Of a DNA stretch of 38,980 nucleotides, positions 8,566 through 18,491 are shown piece by piece. Source of the DNA: Eubacteriales bacterium (GTDB lineage Bacteria; Bacillota; Clostridia; Oscillospirales; Oscillospiraceae). Numbering within the stretch: the first letter of the stretch is position 1; each line of letters opens with the position of its first letter. The stretch lies in assembly GCA_030531505.1 (NCBI GenBank), contig JAUNNH010000017.1, positions 1 through 38,980 on the forward strand, written 5' to 3'. The position numbers and the translations under genes were made by a program. A model generated the notes under the pieces. That model made no database searches and had not been told where the DNA came from. It saw nothing but the letters and a program-made list of their open reading frames with translations.

Positions 8566-9636
8566 TTATCGCGCATCCTTTCTCTGTTCCAGCAGGGCGT
8601 CATAGACGGCGATCGCGGCCGCCGCCTCCACCACGGGCACGGCCCGCGGCACGATGCAGGGGTCATGCCGCCCCTCGATCACAAGGGCTTTCTCTTCGAG
8701 CGTGAGGAGATCCACGCTGCGCTGTTCCTTCGCGATGGACGGTGTGGGCTTGAAGGCCGCGCGGAACACGAGCGGCATGCCGTCCGTGATGCCGCCGAGG
8801 ATCCCGCCGCAGTGGTTCGTCTCGGTCACGACCCGCCCATCCCGAACGGCGAAGGCATCGTTTGCCTCGCTCCCGCGCATCGCGGCCAGCGAAAAGCCCG
8901 CGCCGAATTCCAGGCCCTTCACGGCCGGGATGCCGAAGACGATCCGGGCGATGCGGTTCTCCATCCCGTCAAACATCGGGTCCCCGAGGCCGGCCGGGAG
9001 CCCCAGCACCGCGCACTCGACGATACCGCCCACGGAGTCTCCCTCCGCCTTCGCCGCGGCGATCACGGCGCGCATCGCCTCGCCCTGTTCATCGTCCACC
9101 ACGGGGAAAGGCTTCTCCGCGGTCGAGGCGAGCAGCTCGCCCCGGTCACAGACCGGGCCGATCTGCGCGATGCGGGAGATCACGTGTATCCCTTCGCGCG
9201 CGAGCAGCTGCAGGCAGATACCGCCCGCAAGACACAGCGGCGCCGTGAGCCGGCCGGAGAAATGCCCGCCCCCGGCGTAATCCCGGTGCTCGCCGTACTT
9301 GACAAAGGCCGTGTAATCGGCGTGGCCCGGGCGCGGCAGGCGCGCGAGAAGGCTGTAGTCCTTCGAGCGTGTGTCGCCGTTGCGGATCAGGGCGGTGAGC
9401 GGCGCGCCGCAGGTCACGCTGCCCGTGAGGCCGGAGACAAATTCCGGCTCGTCGGCCTCGCGCCGGGCGGTGGACCAGGCGTTCTGCCCCGGGGCGCGGC
9501 GGGCCAGAAAGCGCTGCAGCGCCTCAAGATCGATCTCCTCCCCCGCGGGGAGCCCCTCGATCGTCACGCCGATCGCCGGGGAATGGGACTGACCGAAAAT
9601 GGTCAGCCGGATATTTTCACCATAGCTGCTGCTCAT
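8566..9636 (-). CDS. aroC: Chorismate synthase
   Basis: 356 aa. It converts 5-enolpyruvylshikimate 3-phosphate to chorismate using reduced FMN, the last common step. Motifs: IRLTIFGQSHSPAIGVTIEG, ARRAPGQNAWSTARRE, RPGHADYTAFVKYGEHRDY, GGGHFSGRLTAPL and KPTPSIAKEQRSVD. The frame is open well upstream, but ATG 9636 is preceded by GGAGGAG and overlaps the aroA stop (ATGA). As a monofunctional anaerobe enzyme without a flavin reductase domain it depends on an external reductant. Confidence 0.96.
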   Translation of the reverse strand: MSSSYGENIRLTIFGQSHSPAIGVTIEGLPAGEEIDLEALQRFLARRAPGQNAWSTARREADEPEFVSGLTGSVTCGAPLTALIRNGDTRSKDYSLLARLPRPGHADYTAFVKYGEHRDYAGGGHFSGRLTAPLCLAGGICLQLLAREGIHVISRIAQIGPVCDRGELLASTAEKPFPVVDDEQGEAMRAVIAAAKAEGDSVGGIVECAVLGLPAGLGDPMFDGMENRIARIVFGIPAVKGLEFGAGFSLAAMRGSEANDAFAVRDGRVVTETNHCGGILGGITDGMPLVFRAAFKPTPSIAKEQRSVDLLTLEEKALVIEGRHDPCIVPRAVPVVEAAAAIAVYDALLEQRKDAR

Positions 9637-10889
9637 GCCTCTCCTCCCGATAGCTGTTCCAGATCCTCCCAGAAACGCGGATAGGATTTTGCCACGCACT
9701 CCGCGCCGCAGATTGTGACCGGTCCCTCGCAGACCGAGGCCGCGGCGGCCGCCGCCATGGCGATGCGGTGATCGCCCGCGCTCTGAGCCGTGCCGCCCGC
9801 AAGGCGGCTCTTTCCCCGGATAACAAGGCCCGCGGGCCTTTCCTCGATCTCGGCGCCGAGGGCGCGGAGCATCGCCGTCGTGCTCGCGAGACGGTCGGAC
9901 TCCTTGAGCCGGAGCCTCCCGGCGTTCTCGATGCGCGTTTCGCCCTCCGCTGCGGCGGCAAGCACGCTCAGCACCGGGATCAGGTCCGGGATGGGCGCGG
10001 CGTCGATCGTGACGCCCCGGAGCGCCGCGCGGCGTACCAGGATGCCGTCCTCCCGCTCCTCGACCAGGGCGCCGAAGGCACGCAGGATATCCAGCACCGT
10101 GCGGTCGCCCTGCGCGCTGCCGAGATCCATCCCGCGCACGCACACGCCGTTCGGCGAGAGCGCGCCCATCACGAGGAAGAAGGCCGCGTTCGACCAATCC
10201 CCCTCCACCGGGAGCACGGGCGGCAGGCTGCCGCGCTGTTGTCCTTCTATTACGTAAACCATATTATGTTTACTTATCGTGATCCCGGCCAGGCGCTGCG
10301 CTTCCTCCGTCATCGTGACATAGGCCGCGGATTCGAGCGGGCCCGTGACCGTGAGGCGGCTCTTGCCCGGAAGCCGCGGCAGAGCCAGCAGCAGACCGGA
10401 GATATACTGCGAGGAGACGTTCCCTGGCAGGGCATAGTCCCCCGCCGTGAGCTGTCCGCCGCAGCGCAGCAGCGCGCCGTCCGCTGTGATCGTCATGCCG
10501 TGGGCCGTGAGCTGCCTATCCAGCGGCGAGAGCGGACGCTCCGGCAGTCTGCCTTCACGCCGGAAGACCGCCTTCGCACCCAGCGCGCCGACCACCGGCA
10601 GCAGGAAGCGAAGCGTCGAGCCGCTCTCCCCGCAGGGCAGGAGGCACTCCCCCTCCGGCACCGCGCGGATGGGCCGCACCCGCAGGCGCTCTCCCTGCGT
10701 GCATATCGCGGCGCCGAGAGCGTTCAGGCAGGCGATCGTCGCCGCGATATCCCGGGAGACACCGTCGCAGAGGAGTTCTGTCTCCCCCGTACCCAGCGCG
10801 GCACAGATCAGCAGGCGGTGGGCCTGGGACTTGGAGGCCGGGATCTTCACGCTGCCGCTGCGCGGCCCCGGCGCGACAAGGCGCGTCAT
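9633..10889 (-). CDS. aroA: 5-enolpyruvylshikimate-3-phosphate synthase
   Basis: 418 aa, a two-domain inside-out alpha/beta barrel that transfers enolpyruvate from PEP to shikimate 3-phosphate. Landmarks: SVKIPASKSQAHRLLICAAL (phosphate-binding Lys and Ser), LLPCGESGSTLRFLLPV (PEP/S3P loop), ALPGNVSSQYISGLLLALP, EGDWSNAAFFLVMGAL, PDLIPVLSVLAA, and LRLKESDRLASTTAML with the catalytic Lys-Glu-Ser-Asp. I did not try to assign glyphosate sensitivity from the loop sequence. ATGA overlaps at both ends place it between aroB and aroC. Confidence 0.96.
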   Translation of the reverse strand: MTRLVAPGPRSGSVKIPASKSQAHRLLICAALGTGETELLCDGVSRDIAATIACLNALGAAICTQGERLRVRPIRAVPEGECLLPCGESGSTLRFLLPVVGALGAKAVFRREGRLPERPLSPLDRQLTAHGMTITADGALLRCGGQLTAGDYALPGNVSSQYISGLLLALPRLPGKSRLTVTGPLESAAYVTMTEEAQRLAGITISKHNMVYVIEGQQRGSLPPVLPVEGDWSNAAFFLVMGALSPNGVCVRGMDLGSAQGDRTVLDILRAFGALVEEREDGILVRRAALRGVTIDAAPIPDLIPVLSVLAAAAEGETRIENAGRLRLKESDRLASTTAMLRALGAEIEERPAGLVIRGKSRLAGGTAQSAGDHRIAMAAAAAASVCEGPVTICGAECVAKSYPRFWEDLEQLSGGEA

Positions 10890-11944
10890 CGCACGCCTCC
10901 CGCCCGCAGCCAGTCCGGGATCTCCTCCAGCGGGACCCGGAGGACCTCGCAGCGCCCGATCGCCCGGGGCACCACGAGATGCATCGAAGCGCCGCTGCGC
11001 TTTTTATCCGTGCAGACCGCCGCCGAAAGCTCCGGCAGCGGAAAACCGGTCTCCGTGGGGAGGCCATAGCGGCGCAGACCGTCGAGGATCGCGTCGCGCG
11101 TTTCGTCCGAGCAGTATCCCTTCTCCGCCGCGGCGCGGGCCATGAGCGCCATGCCGACGGCGACGGCCTGGCCGTGCAGGACCGTGAAGCCGCTGCAGGC
11201 CTCGACGGCGTGGCCGAAGCTGTGGCCGAGGTTCAGAAGCTGCCGCGTGCCGCGGTCGTATTCGTCCTCGCGCACGATATCCCGCTTCATGGTGACGCAG
11301 GTCTCGATCACGTGCTCCTCCTGCCCGCGGATCGGCAGGCGCAGAAGCTCCTCATAGAAGGCCGCGTTCCCGAGCACGCCGTACTTGAGCACCTCCGCGC
11401 TGCCGCAGCGGTACTCCTCCTCCGGCAGGGTCCGGAGCGTGTCCGGGTCGCAGAGCACCGCGGCGGGCTGCCAGAAGGCGCCGACCTGGTTCTTGCCGCT
11501 CGGGAGATCCACGGCGGTCTTGCCGCCGACAGAGGAATCCACCATGGCGAGCAGGGTCGTCGGGATCTGGATAAAATCGACGCCGCGCTGATAGGTCGCG
11601 GCGGCAAAGCCGGTCAGGTCGCCGGTGACGCCGCCGCCGAGCGCGATCAGCACGTCGCTGCGGGTGAGGCGGTTTTCGGACAGGAAGCTCAGCAGCCGGC
11701 CGTAGGTCTCAAGAGTCTTGGAGCCCTCGCCGGGTTCGAGGAGAAAGGTGAGCACGCGCAGGCCCGCCCGCTCGAGCGAACGGACGACCGTCTCGCCGTA
11801 GAGCGGATAGACGTTCCTGCCCGCGACAAGGACGGCGGTCTGCGCGCGGGTGACCGTGCGGACCGCTTCTCCGCAGCGGGCGAGGAGGCCGCGCTCGATA
11901 AGCACCTCGTAGCTCCGGCTCGCCTCCACCGGGATGCGGATCAT
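10886..11944 (-). CDS. aroB: 3-dehydroquinate synthase
   Basis: 352 aa. NAD- and metal-dependent cyclisation of DAHP to 3-dehydroquinate. Motifs: [13 protein letters not shown], the NAD site [50 protein letters not shown] (metal Glu) and [12 protein letters not shown] with [10 protein letters not shown] (metal His residues). Start ATG 11944 overlaps the tyrA stop; the stop overlaps the aroA start, consistent with translational coupling. Confidence 0.96.
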   Translation of the reverse strand: MIRIPVEASRSYEVLIERGLLARCGEAVRTVTRAQTAVLVAGRNVYPLYGETVVRSLERAGLRVLTFLLEPGEGSKTLETYGRLLSFLSENRLTRSDVLIALGGGVTGDLTGFAAATYQRGVDFIQIPTTLLAMVDSSVGGKTAVDLPSGKNQVGAFWQPAAVLCDPDTLRTLPEEEYRCGSAEVLKYGVLGNAAFYEELLRLPIRGQEEHVIETCVTMKRDIVREDEYDRGTRQLLNLGHSFGHAVEACSGFTVLHGQAVAVGMALMARAAAEKGYCSDETRDAILDGLRRYGLPTETGFPLPELSAAVCTDKKRSGASMHLVVPRAIGRCEVLRVPLEEIPDWLRAGGVR

Positions 11945-12774
11945 CGGCCGTCCACCTCCTCCTTGCGGCGGCGCCCCTCGTCGAGCAGCGCCGTGAGCGT
12001 CTCCCGATCGTCCCTCTCCATGGCCGTCTTATAGGCGGTCAGATTCGTGATCAGCCCGTCGAGCTCCGTGATCAGGTTGTCGCGATTCTCCAGAAAGAGC
12101 TCGGCCCACATGCCGGGATTGAGCCAGGCGACGCGGGTCAGGTCCTTGTAGCTGCCCGCGGAAAAACCGCGGTGGATCGAGGCGGTGGGGCTCTTGATAT
12201 AGGCGTTGGAGACCACATGCGCGAGCTGCGAGGTGAAGGCGATCATCTCGTCGTGCTTCTCGGCCGTGGTCACGGAGATGTGCCCGAAGCCCGCGGGAGC
12301 CAGCAGCTCCTTGGCGCGCTCGAGCAGCTCGATATCGTCGTACACCGGGGGGACCAGCACCATCGGTGCCCCGTGATAAAGGTTGGCGCGGGCGTATTTG
12401 TAGCCGGAGAACTGTGTGCCGGCCATCGGGTGCCCGCCGATATAGGTGAAGCCGCAGCGCTCCGCCAGCGGGAACACCGCCTCGCAGACCACACGCTTGG
12501 TGCCGCAGCAGTCGATGACCAGGGGCTTTGCGCCGATAGAGGGACCCATGCGCTCGAGGTATTCGATGGCGGCGGCCGGGTAGAGCGTGACCAGGATCAG
12601 GTCGCAGCCGCCGATGTTCTCCTCGTTCAGCTCCCCGTCCACGCCGCCGTCGAGCATGGCAAAGTCCAGCACCGAGCGCGTGCGGTTCCAGGCGAGGACG
12701 CGCTCGCCCGCGGCGTGATAGGCCTTGGCGAAGGAGCCGCCGATGAGGCCCAGGCCCACGATCCCGACCGTCAT
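11941..12774 (-). CDS. tyrA: Prephenate dehydrogenase
   Basis: 277 aa. NAD(P)-dependent oxidative decarboxylation of prephenate to 4-hydroxyphenylpyruvate for tyrosine. N-terminal Rossmann motif [17 protein letters not shown], substrate-side [16 protein letters not shown] (catalytic His) and [14 protein letters not shown]; the C-terminal half is helical. It has no ACT domain, so any tyrosine feedback must act elsewhere (aroF N-domain or the attenuator). The frame remains open upstream, but ATG 12774 overlaps the aroF stop as ATGA. Arogenate as substrate cannot be excluded from sequence alone. Confidence 0.93.
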   Translation of the reverse strand: MTVGIVGLGLIGGSFAKAYHAAGERVLAWNRTRSVLDFAMLDGGVDGELNEENIGGCDLILVTLYPAAAIEYLERMGPSIGAKPLVIDCCGTKRVVCEAVFPLAERCGFTYIGGHPMAGTQFSGYKYARANLYHGAPMVLVPPVYDDIELLERAKELLAPAGFGHISVTTAEKHDEMIAFTSQLAHVVSNAYIKSPTASIHRGFSAGSYKDLTRVAWLNPGMWAELFLENRDNLITELDGLITNLTAYKTAMERDDRETLTALLDEGRRRKEEVDGR

Positions 12775-13775
12775 GCCGTCACGACCTTTCGCACGGCGCG
12801 GATCTTTTCGGCAAGCGCCGCGTACTCCTCGGGCCGCAGGGACTGCGCCCCGTCGCAAAGGGCGTGCATCGGGTCGTTGTGGACCTCGATGATGAGGCCG
12901 TCGGCCCCGCCGGCCGCGGCGGCGAGCGCCATGGGCGGAACGAGCCGGGCGATGCCGGTGGCGTGGCTCGGGTCGACGATGACGGGCAGATGGCTCAGCT
13001 CATGCAGCATCGGCACGGCCGCAAGGTCGAGGGTGTTGCGCGTGTAGTCGGAGAAGGTGCGGATGCCGCGCTCGCAGAGGATGACGCGCTCGTTGCCGCT
13101 GGCCATGATGTACTCCGCGCTCATCAACAGCTCCTTGAGGGTGTTCGCGAGGCCGCGCTTGAGGAGGATGGGCTTGTCGAGCTTGCCGAGCTCACGCAGC
13201 AGATCGAAGTTCTGCATGTTGCGCGCGCCGACCTGGATGACGTCCACATCCTCGAAGAGCTCGATATCCATGATGTTCATGAGCTCGGTCACGATGGGCA
13301 GGCCCGTCTCCGCGCGGGCGATCTTCAACAGGTCCAAGCCCACGGCCTTGAGGCCGGCGAAGTCATAGGGCGAGGTGCGGGGCTTGAAGGCGCCGCCGCG
13401 GAGCATGTCCGCCCCCGCGGCCTTCACGGCCTTCGCGACCGCGACGATCTGCTCCTCGCTCTCGACCGAGCAGGGACCCGCGATCTGCACGAAATGCCCG
13501 CCGCCGACCTTGACGCTGCCGATCTCCACGACCGTGTCCTCCGGGTGGAACTTGCGGTTGACGCACTTGAAGGGCTCGGACACGCGCTTGACCGAATCCA
13601 CGATCTCAAGGCTCCCGATCAGGTCCATATCGACCCGGCTGGTATCGCCCACGAGGCCCAGAACGGTATAGTTCTCCCCGTGCGAGATATGGATCTGCAG
13701 CCCCAGGTTCTGCAGCCAGTGGATGATCTGCTCCTCTTTTTCCTGTGACACGCCCTGCTTCAATACGACGATCAT
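12771..13775 (-). CDS. aroF: DAHP synthase with N-terminal ferredoxin-like regulatory domain
   Basis: 334 aa, 3-deoxy-7-phosphoheptulonate synthase of the KDO8P-synthase-like subfamily, the entry step of the shikimate pathway. Residues 1-70 form the small ferredoxin-like domain ([20 protein letters not shown]), which in the Thermotoga-type enzyme binds Tyr/Phe for feedback control. The barrel carries [67 protein letters not shown] and [23 protein letters not shown] ribosome site precedes ATG 13775. It is the first structural gene after the Phe/Tyr attenuator. Confidence 0.96.
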   Translation of the reverse strand: MIVVLKQGVSQEKEEQIIHWLQNLGLQIHISHGENYTVLGLVGDTSRVDMDLIGSLEIVDSVKRVSEPFKCVNRKFHPEDTVVEIGSVKVGGGHFVQIAGPCSVESEEQIVAVAKAVKAAGADMLRGGAFKPRTSPYDFAGLKAVGLDLLKIARAETGLPIVTELMNIMDIELFEDVDVIQVGARNMQNFDLLRELGKLDKPILLKRGLANTLKELLMSAEYIMASGNERVILCERGIRTFSDYTRNTLDLAAVPMLHELSHLPVIVDPSHATGIARLVPPMALAAAAGGADGLIIEVHNDPMHALCDGAQSLRPEEYAALAEKIRAVRKVVTA

Positions 13776-13798
13776 GGTGTTCTCTCCCTTCCAAACAT

Positions 13799-13833
13799 AA
13801 AAACTGCCCCGTCAGGCATAACCTGCGAGGCAG
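13799..13833 (-). terminator. Attenuator terminator in the aro operon leader
   Basis: Minus strand: CTGCCTCG (13826-13833) pairs with CGGGGCAG (13804-13811) with one G-U pair, then CAGG/CCTG with a bulged A and a TTATG loop, followed by TTTTT (13799-13803). It sits between the leader peptide stop and the aroF ribosome site, as expected for a regulated terminator. Confidence 0.85.
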
Positions 13834-13857
13834 CACTAAGCTTTTTGAAACCGCTTA

Positions 13858-13919
13858 TCTTTGCATCACAAATCAGCCTTACCGAATCGCGTCAGTAAAG
13901 TAATAATAGGATGCAAAGA
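13858..13919 (-). promoter_or_regulatory. Leader stem 1:2 (pause/anti-antiterminator) of the attenuator
   Basis: TCTTTGCATC (13910-13919), inside the leader peptide codons, is perfectly complementary over 10 bp to GATGCAAAGA (13858-13867). The intervening loop contains the three tandem Tyr codons and the stop. A ribosome stalled on the Phe/Tyr codons would cover the first strand and free the second. The second strand could then pair downstream around TAAGC/GCTTA (near 13852-13856 and 13837-13841); that antiterminator pairing is weaker and I could not settle it. Confidence 0.65.
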
Positions 13920-13932
13920 AAGTAGCCTTCAT
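13879..13932 (-). CDS. Phe/Tyr leader peptide of the aro operon
   Basis: A 17-codon ORF, MKATFFASYYYFTDAIR, with three Phe and three Tyr codons, stop TAA at 13879-13881. GGGAG lies 8-12 nt upstream of ATG, about the same ribosome-site sequence as in front of aroF. It starts about 25 nt after the predicted transcription start and is followed by an intrinsic terminator. Its aromatic content (six of 17, no Trp) matches the two end products made by pheA and tyrA in the operon. It is expected to act in cis as a ribosome-stalling sensor of charged tRNA-Phe and tRNA-Tyr, not as a functional protein. Confidence 0.87.
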   Translation of the reverse strand: MKATFFASYYYFTDAIR

Positions 13933-13961
13933 CGATGTCTCTCCCTTTTCAGGATAGACAC

Positions 13962-13990
13962 ACTATAGCCCTTTTAATCGCTAAAGTCAA
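13962..13990 (-). promoter_or_regulatory. Promoter of the aromatic amino acid operon
   Basis: Minus strand TTGACT (13985-13990), 17-nt spacer, TATAGT (13962-13967). The transcript would start near 13955, giving a leader of about 180 nt to aroF. It lies immediately after the sigF stop codon. Confidence 0.8.
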
Positions 13991-14003
13991 GAGAAAATTC
14001 CGC

Positions 14004-14711
14004 TCAGGCGAGCATCTGCCGGAGCGTCTCCACCGCGCGGCGCTCAAGGCGGGAGATCTGCACCTGCGAGACATGGAGGATGCGGGCCGCGTCCTGCTGG
14101 GTCAGGCCGTGGTAATAGCGCAGGGCGAGGACCTGCCTCTCCCGCTCCGGGAGCTTTTCGATCTGCGCGCGCAGAGCCACATGCTCCACCATGCGCTCCT
14201 CCGCGCCGTAATCGCCCAGCACGAGCTCAAGCGTGAAGCCGTCCTCCCCGCTCTCGCGCTGCAGACTCTCGGCCGGACCGGTCGCCGCCTCGGCATAGGC
14301 GATGTCCTCCGGCTCCAGGCCCGTCTCGCGGCTGAGCTCGGAGAGCGTGGGTTCCCGGCCGAGGCGCTGCTCGAGCCGTCCGCGCACCATAAGGATCTGC
14401 GCGGCCCGCTCCTTGATCGTGCGGCTCACCTTGAGCATGCCGTCATCGCGCAGGAAGCGGCGGATCTCCCCGGCGATCTTCGGCACGGCGTAGGTGGAAA
14501 ACTGCGTGCCGTAGGCGGGATCGAAGCCCTCGATGGCCTTCAAAAAGCCCAGACAGCCGAGCTGATAGAGATCCTCCGCCTCGGCGCCGCGGCCGAAATA
14601 CCGCCTCGCCACCGACCAGATGAGCCCGGCGTTCTGCTCGAGCAGCCTTCCCGCCGCCTCCCGGTCCCCGCTCTGCGCGGCGCGCAGCGCCTCCCCGAAA
14701 TCCCCGTTCAT
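14004..14711 (-). CDS. sigF: Sporulation sigma factor F
   Basis: 235 aa, a small sigma-70 family factor that drives early forespore transcription. Region 2: DLYQLGCLGFLKAIEGFDP, then FSTYAVPKIAGEIRRFLRDD. Region 3 follows with VSRTIKERAAQILMVRGRLE and LGREPTLSELSRETGLE. Region 4.2 helix-turn-helix: GLTQQDAARILHVSQVQISR, then LERRAVETLRQ. Its start overlaps the spoIIAB stop, and the spoIIAA-spoIIAB-sigF order is the canonical spoIIA operon, which separates it from sigG and sigB. SigF activity is held off by SpoIIAB until SpoIIAA is dephosphorylated. Confidence 0.95.
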   Translation of the reverse strand: MNGDFGEALRAAQSGDREAAGRLLEQNAGLIWSVARRYFGRGAEAEDLYQLGCLGFLKAIEGFDPAYGTQFSTYAVPKIAGEIRRFLRDDGMLKVSRTIKERAAQILMVRGRLEQRLGREPTLSELSRETGLEPEDIAYAEAATGPAESLQRESGEDGFTLELVLGDYGAEERMVEHVALRAQIEKLPERERQVLALRYYHGLTQQDAARILHVSQVQISRLERRAVETLRQMLA

Positions 14712-15148
14712 GGGCGGCCCGGGCGCGGATGGATCGTGCGGCGCATCACGACCGCTGTCCCCTTCCCGGGGCTCGAGCGGACCTTCAGCTTGTCCATGAA
14801 GGAGGCCATGATCGTAAAGCCCATCCCGCTGCGCTCCTCCCCGCCGGTGGTGTAGAGCGGCTCCATCGCCTTCTCCACGTCCGCGATCCCCCGGCCCCAG
14901 TCGCGGATCAGGATCTCCAGCACGCCGCCGGCGAGGATCCTGAGGCGCATATGGATGCGCCCGAGCGCGTCGGGATAGGCGTGGACGATGCAGTTGGTGA
15001 CCGCCTCGGAGACGGCGGTCTTGATATCGCCCAGCTCCTCGAGGGTCGGGTCGAGCTGGGCGGCGAAGGCCGCTGCCGCCGTGCGGGCGAAGGCCTCGTT
15101 GCTGCTGCGGCTGGGAAAATCGAGCTTTATGTAGTTTTCCGCTTTCAT
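14708..15148 (-). CDS. spoIIAB: Anti-sigma F factor / serine kinase
   Basis: 146 aa GHKL-type ATPase. N-box EAVTNCIVHAYPDALG, G1 box LIRDWGRGIADVEKAMEP, G2 box YTTGGEERSGMGFTIMASFM and C-terminal SSPGKGTAVVM. It binds and inhibits SigF and phosphorylates SpoIIAA on serine. The C-terminus ends in a Pro/Arg-rich tail (TIHPRPGRP) whose stop overlaps the sigF start by 4 nt. Confidence 0.95.
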   Translation of the reverse strand: MKAENYIKLDFPSRSSNEAFARTAAAAFAAQLDPTLEELGDIKTAVSEAVTNCIVHAYPDALGRIHMRLRILAGGVLEILIRDWGRGIADVEKAMEPLYTTGGEERSGMGFTIMASFMDKLKVRSSPGKGTAVVMRRTIHPRPGRP

Positions 15149-15160
15149 GCTTTCACTCCT

Positions 15161-15478
15161 TTACAGTTTCGTCATCGCGACAGGCACGAGCCGGTCCACG
15201 CCGGAGGCGTCGATCACGCGGCGGGGCTGTCGGGCGGGATTCTCCACCCAGACCCGGCCGCCCAGGTCGTGCATCCGCCGCTGCAGGCGCACGATGAGCG
15301 CGACGCCCGAGGAATCCATGAAGCTCAGGCCGCTCAGGTCCAGCGCGCAGTCGCGGGGCAGGTATTCGTCGAGCAGCTCGTCCAGCGCGCGCAGCGCTTT
15401 GCGCGCCTCATGGTGGTCCAGCTCGCCGGAGAGGTAGACCGTGAGCCGCCCGCTCTGGAAGGATGTGCTGATATTCAT
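15161..15478 (-). CDS. spoIIAA: Anti-anti-sigma F factor (STAS domain)
   Basis: 105 aa single STAS domain: GRLTVYLSGELDHHEARKAL and DLSGLSFMDSSGVALIVRLQ, where the DSSG serine is the SpoIIAB phosphorylation site. Unphosphorylated protein releases SigF from SpoIIAB. The frame is open upstream, but ATG 15478 with GGGAG upstream is the start. The valS terminator lies only 15 nt upstream. A partial SigH-like -35 (ACAGGAT, around 15554-15560) with a poor -10 partner was seen; the operon promoter is therefore unproven and would sit in the valS-spoIIAA gap. Confidence 0.94.
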   Translation of the reverse strand: MNISTSFQSGRLTVYLSGELDHHEARKALRALDELLDEYLPRDCALDLSGLSFMDSSGVALIVRLQRRMHDLGGRVWVENPARQPRRVIDASGVDRLVPVAMTKL

Positions 15479-15494
15479 TGCCGTCACTCCCATG

Positions 15495-15533
15495 AAAAAA
15501 TGGCACCGTACCACAGATCGGTACGGTGCCATT
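15495..15533 (-). terminator. Intrinsic terminator of valS
   Basis: Perfect 14-bp stem (15499-15512 with 15520-15533), 7-nt loop, then TTTTTT on the minus strand. Confidence 0.9.
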
Positions 15534-15570
15534 GTATGCTGTTTTGTCTGCGGATCCTGTCGAAAGCGGG

Positions 15571-18195
<2,625 letters not shown>

Positions 18196-18455
18196 TTCGC
18201 TTTCCTCCTATCAAAATAGGAAACGCCCCGAGACGTTTCCGTCTCAGGGCGATAACAATACCGCGGTACCACCTGAATTCCATGCGGGGAGGCATGGCAC
18301 TCGAAGGCCCTTAACGCGGGCTGGGCGGCGAAGCTACTCCGTTCACTCCGCATGCTCCGAACCGACCTTCCGCAGCGCTTCACGAAAGCTCGCACCATCC
18401 GCTTTCTCTCTGGGCATCCGCTCTCTGCGTACTCCTGTTCTTCTTCGCAAATAAC
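18196..18455 (-). promoter_or_regulatory. T-box leader controlling valS
   Basis: The minus-strand leader contains the T-box core AGGTGGTACCGCGG (18261-18274), whose bulge sequence TGGTACC pairs with the tRNA acceptor end. Upstream are Stem I-like paired segments with AGTA and AGAGAG elements. Uncharged tRNA-Val should stabilise the antiterminator. The specifier codon was not pinned down: GTG followed by A (near 18343) and GTC (near 18364) are both valine codons on the 3' side of Stem I. Confidence 0.9.
18212..18251 (-). terminator. Regulated terminator of the valS T-box
   Basis: 12-bp stem CGCCCTGAGACG/CGTCTCGGGGCG (one G-U) closed by GAAA (18224-18251), then TTTCCTATTTTG before the valS ribosome site. 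Confidence 0.85.
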
Positions 18456-18461
18456 AGGAGG

Positions 18462-18491
18462 ATTATACAATGCTCCTCCGGCATTTGTCAA
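18462..18491 (-). promoter_or_regulatory. valS promoter
   Basis: Consensus TTGACA (18486-18491), 18-nt spacer, consensus TATAAT (18462-18467). The TGA inside TTGACA is the stop codon of the upstream DHHW gene. Confidence 0.85.

Noticed and set aside
13776-13955. T-box leader upstream of aroF
   Set aside because: No AGGTGGTACC-type T-box core, no Stem I elements; a leader peptide with F/Y codons explains the terminator instead.
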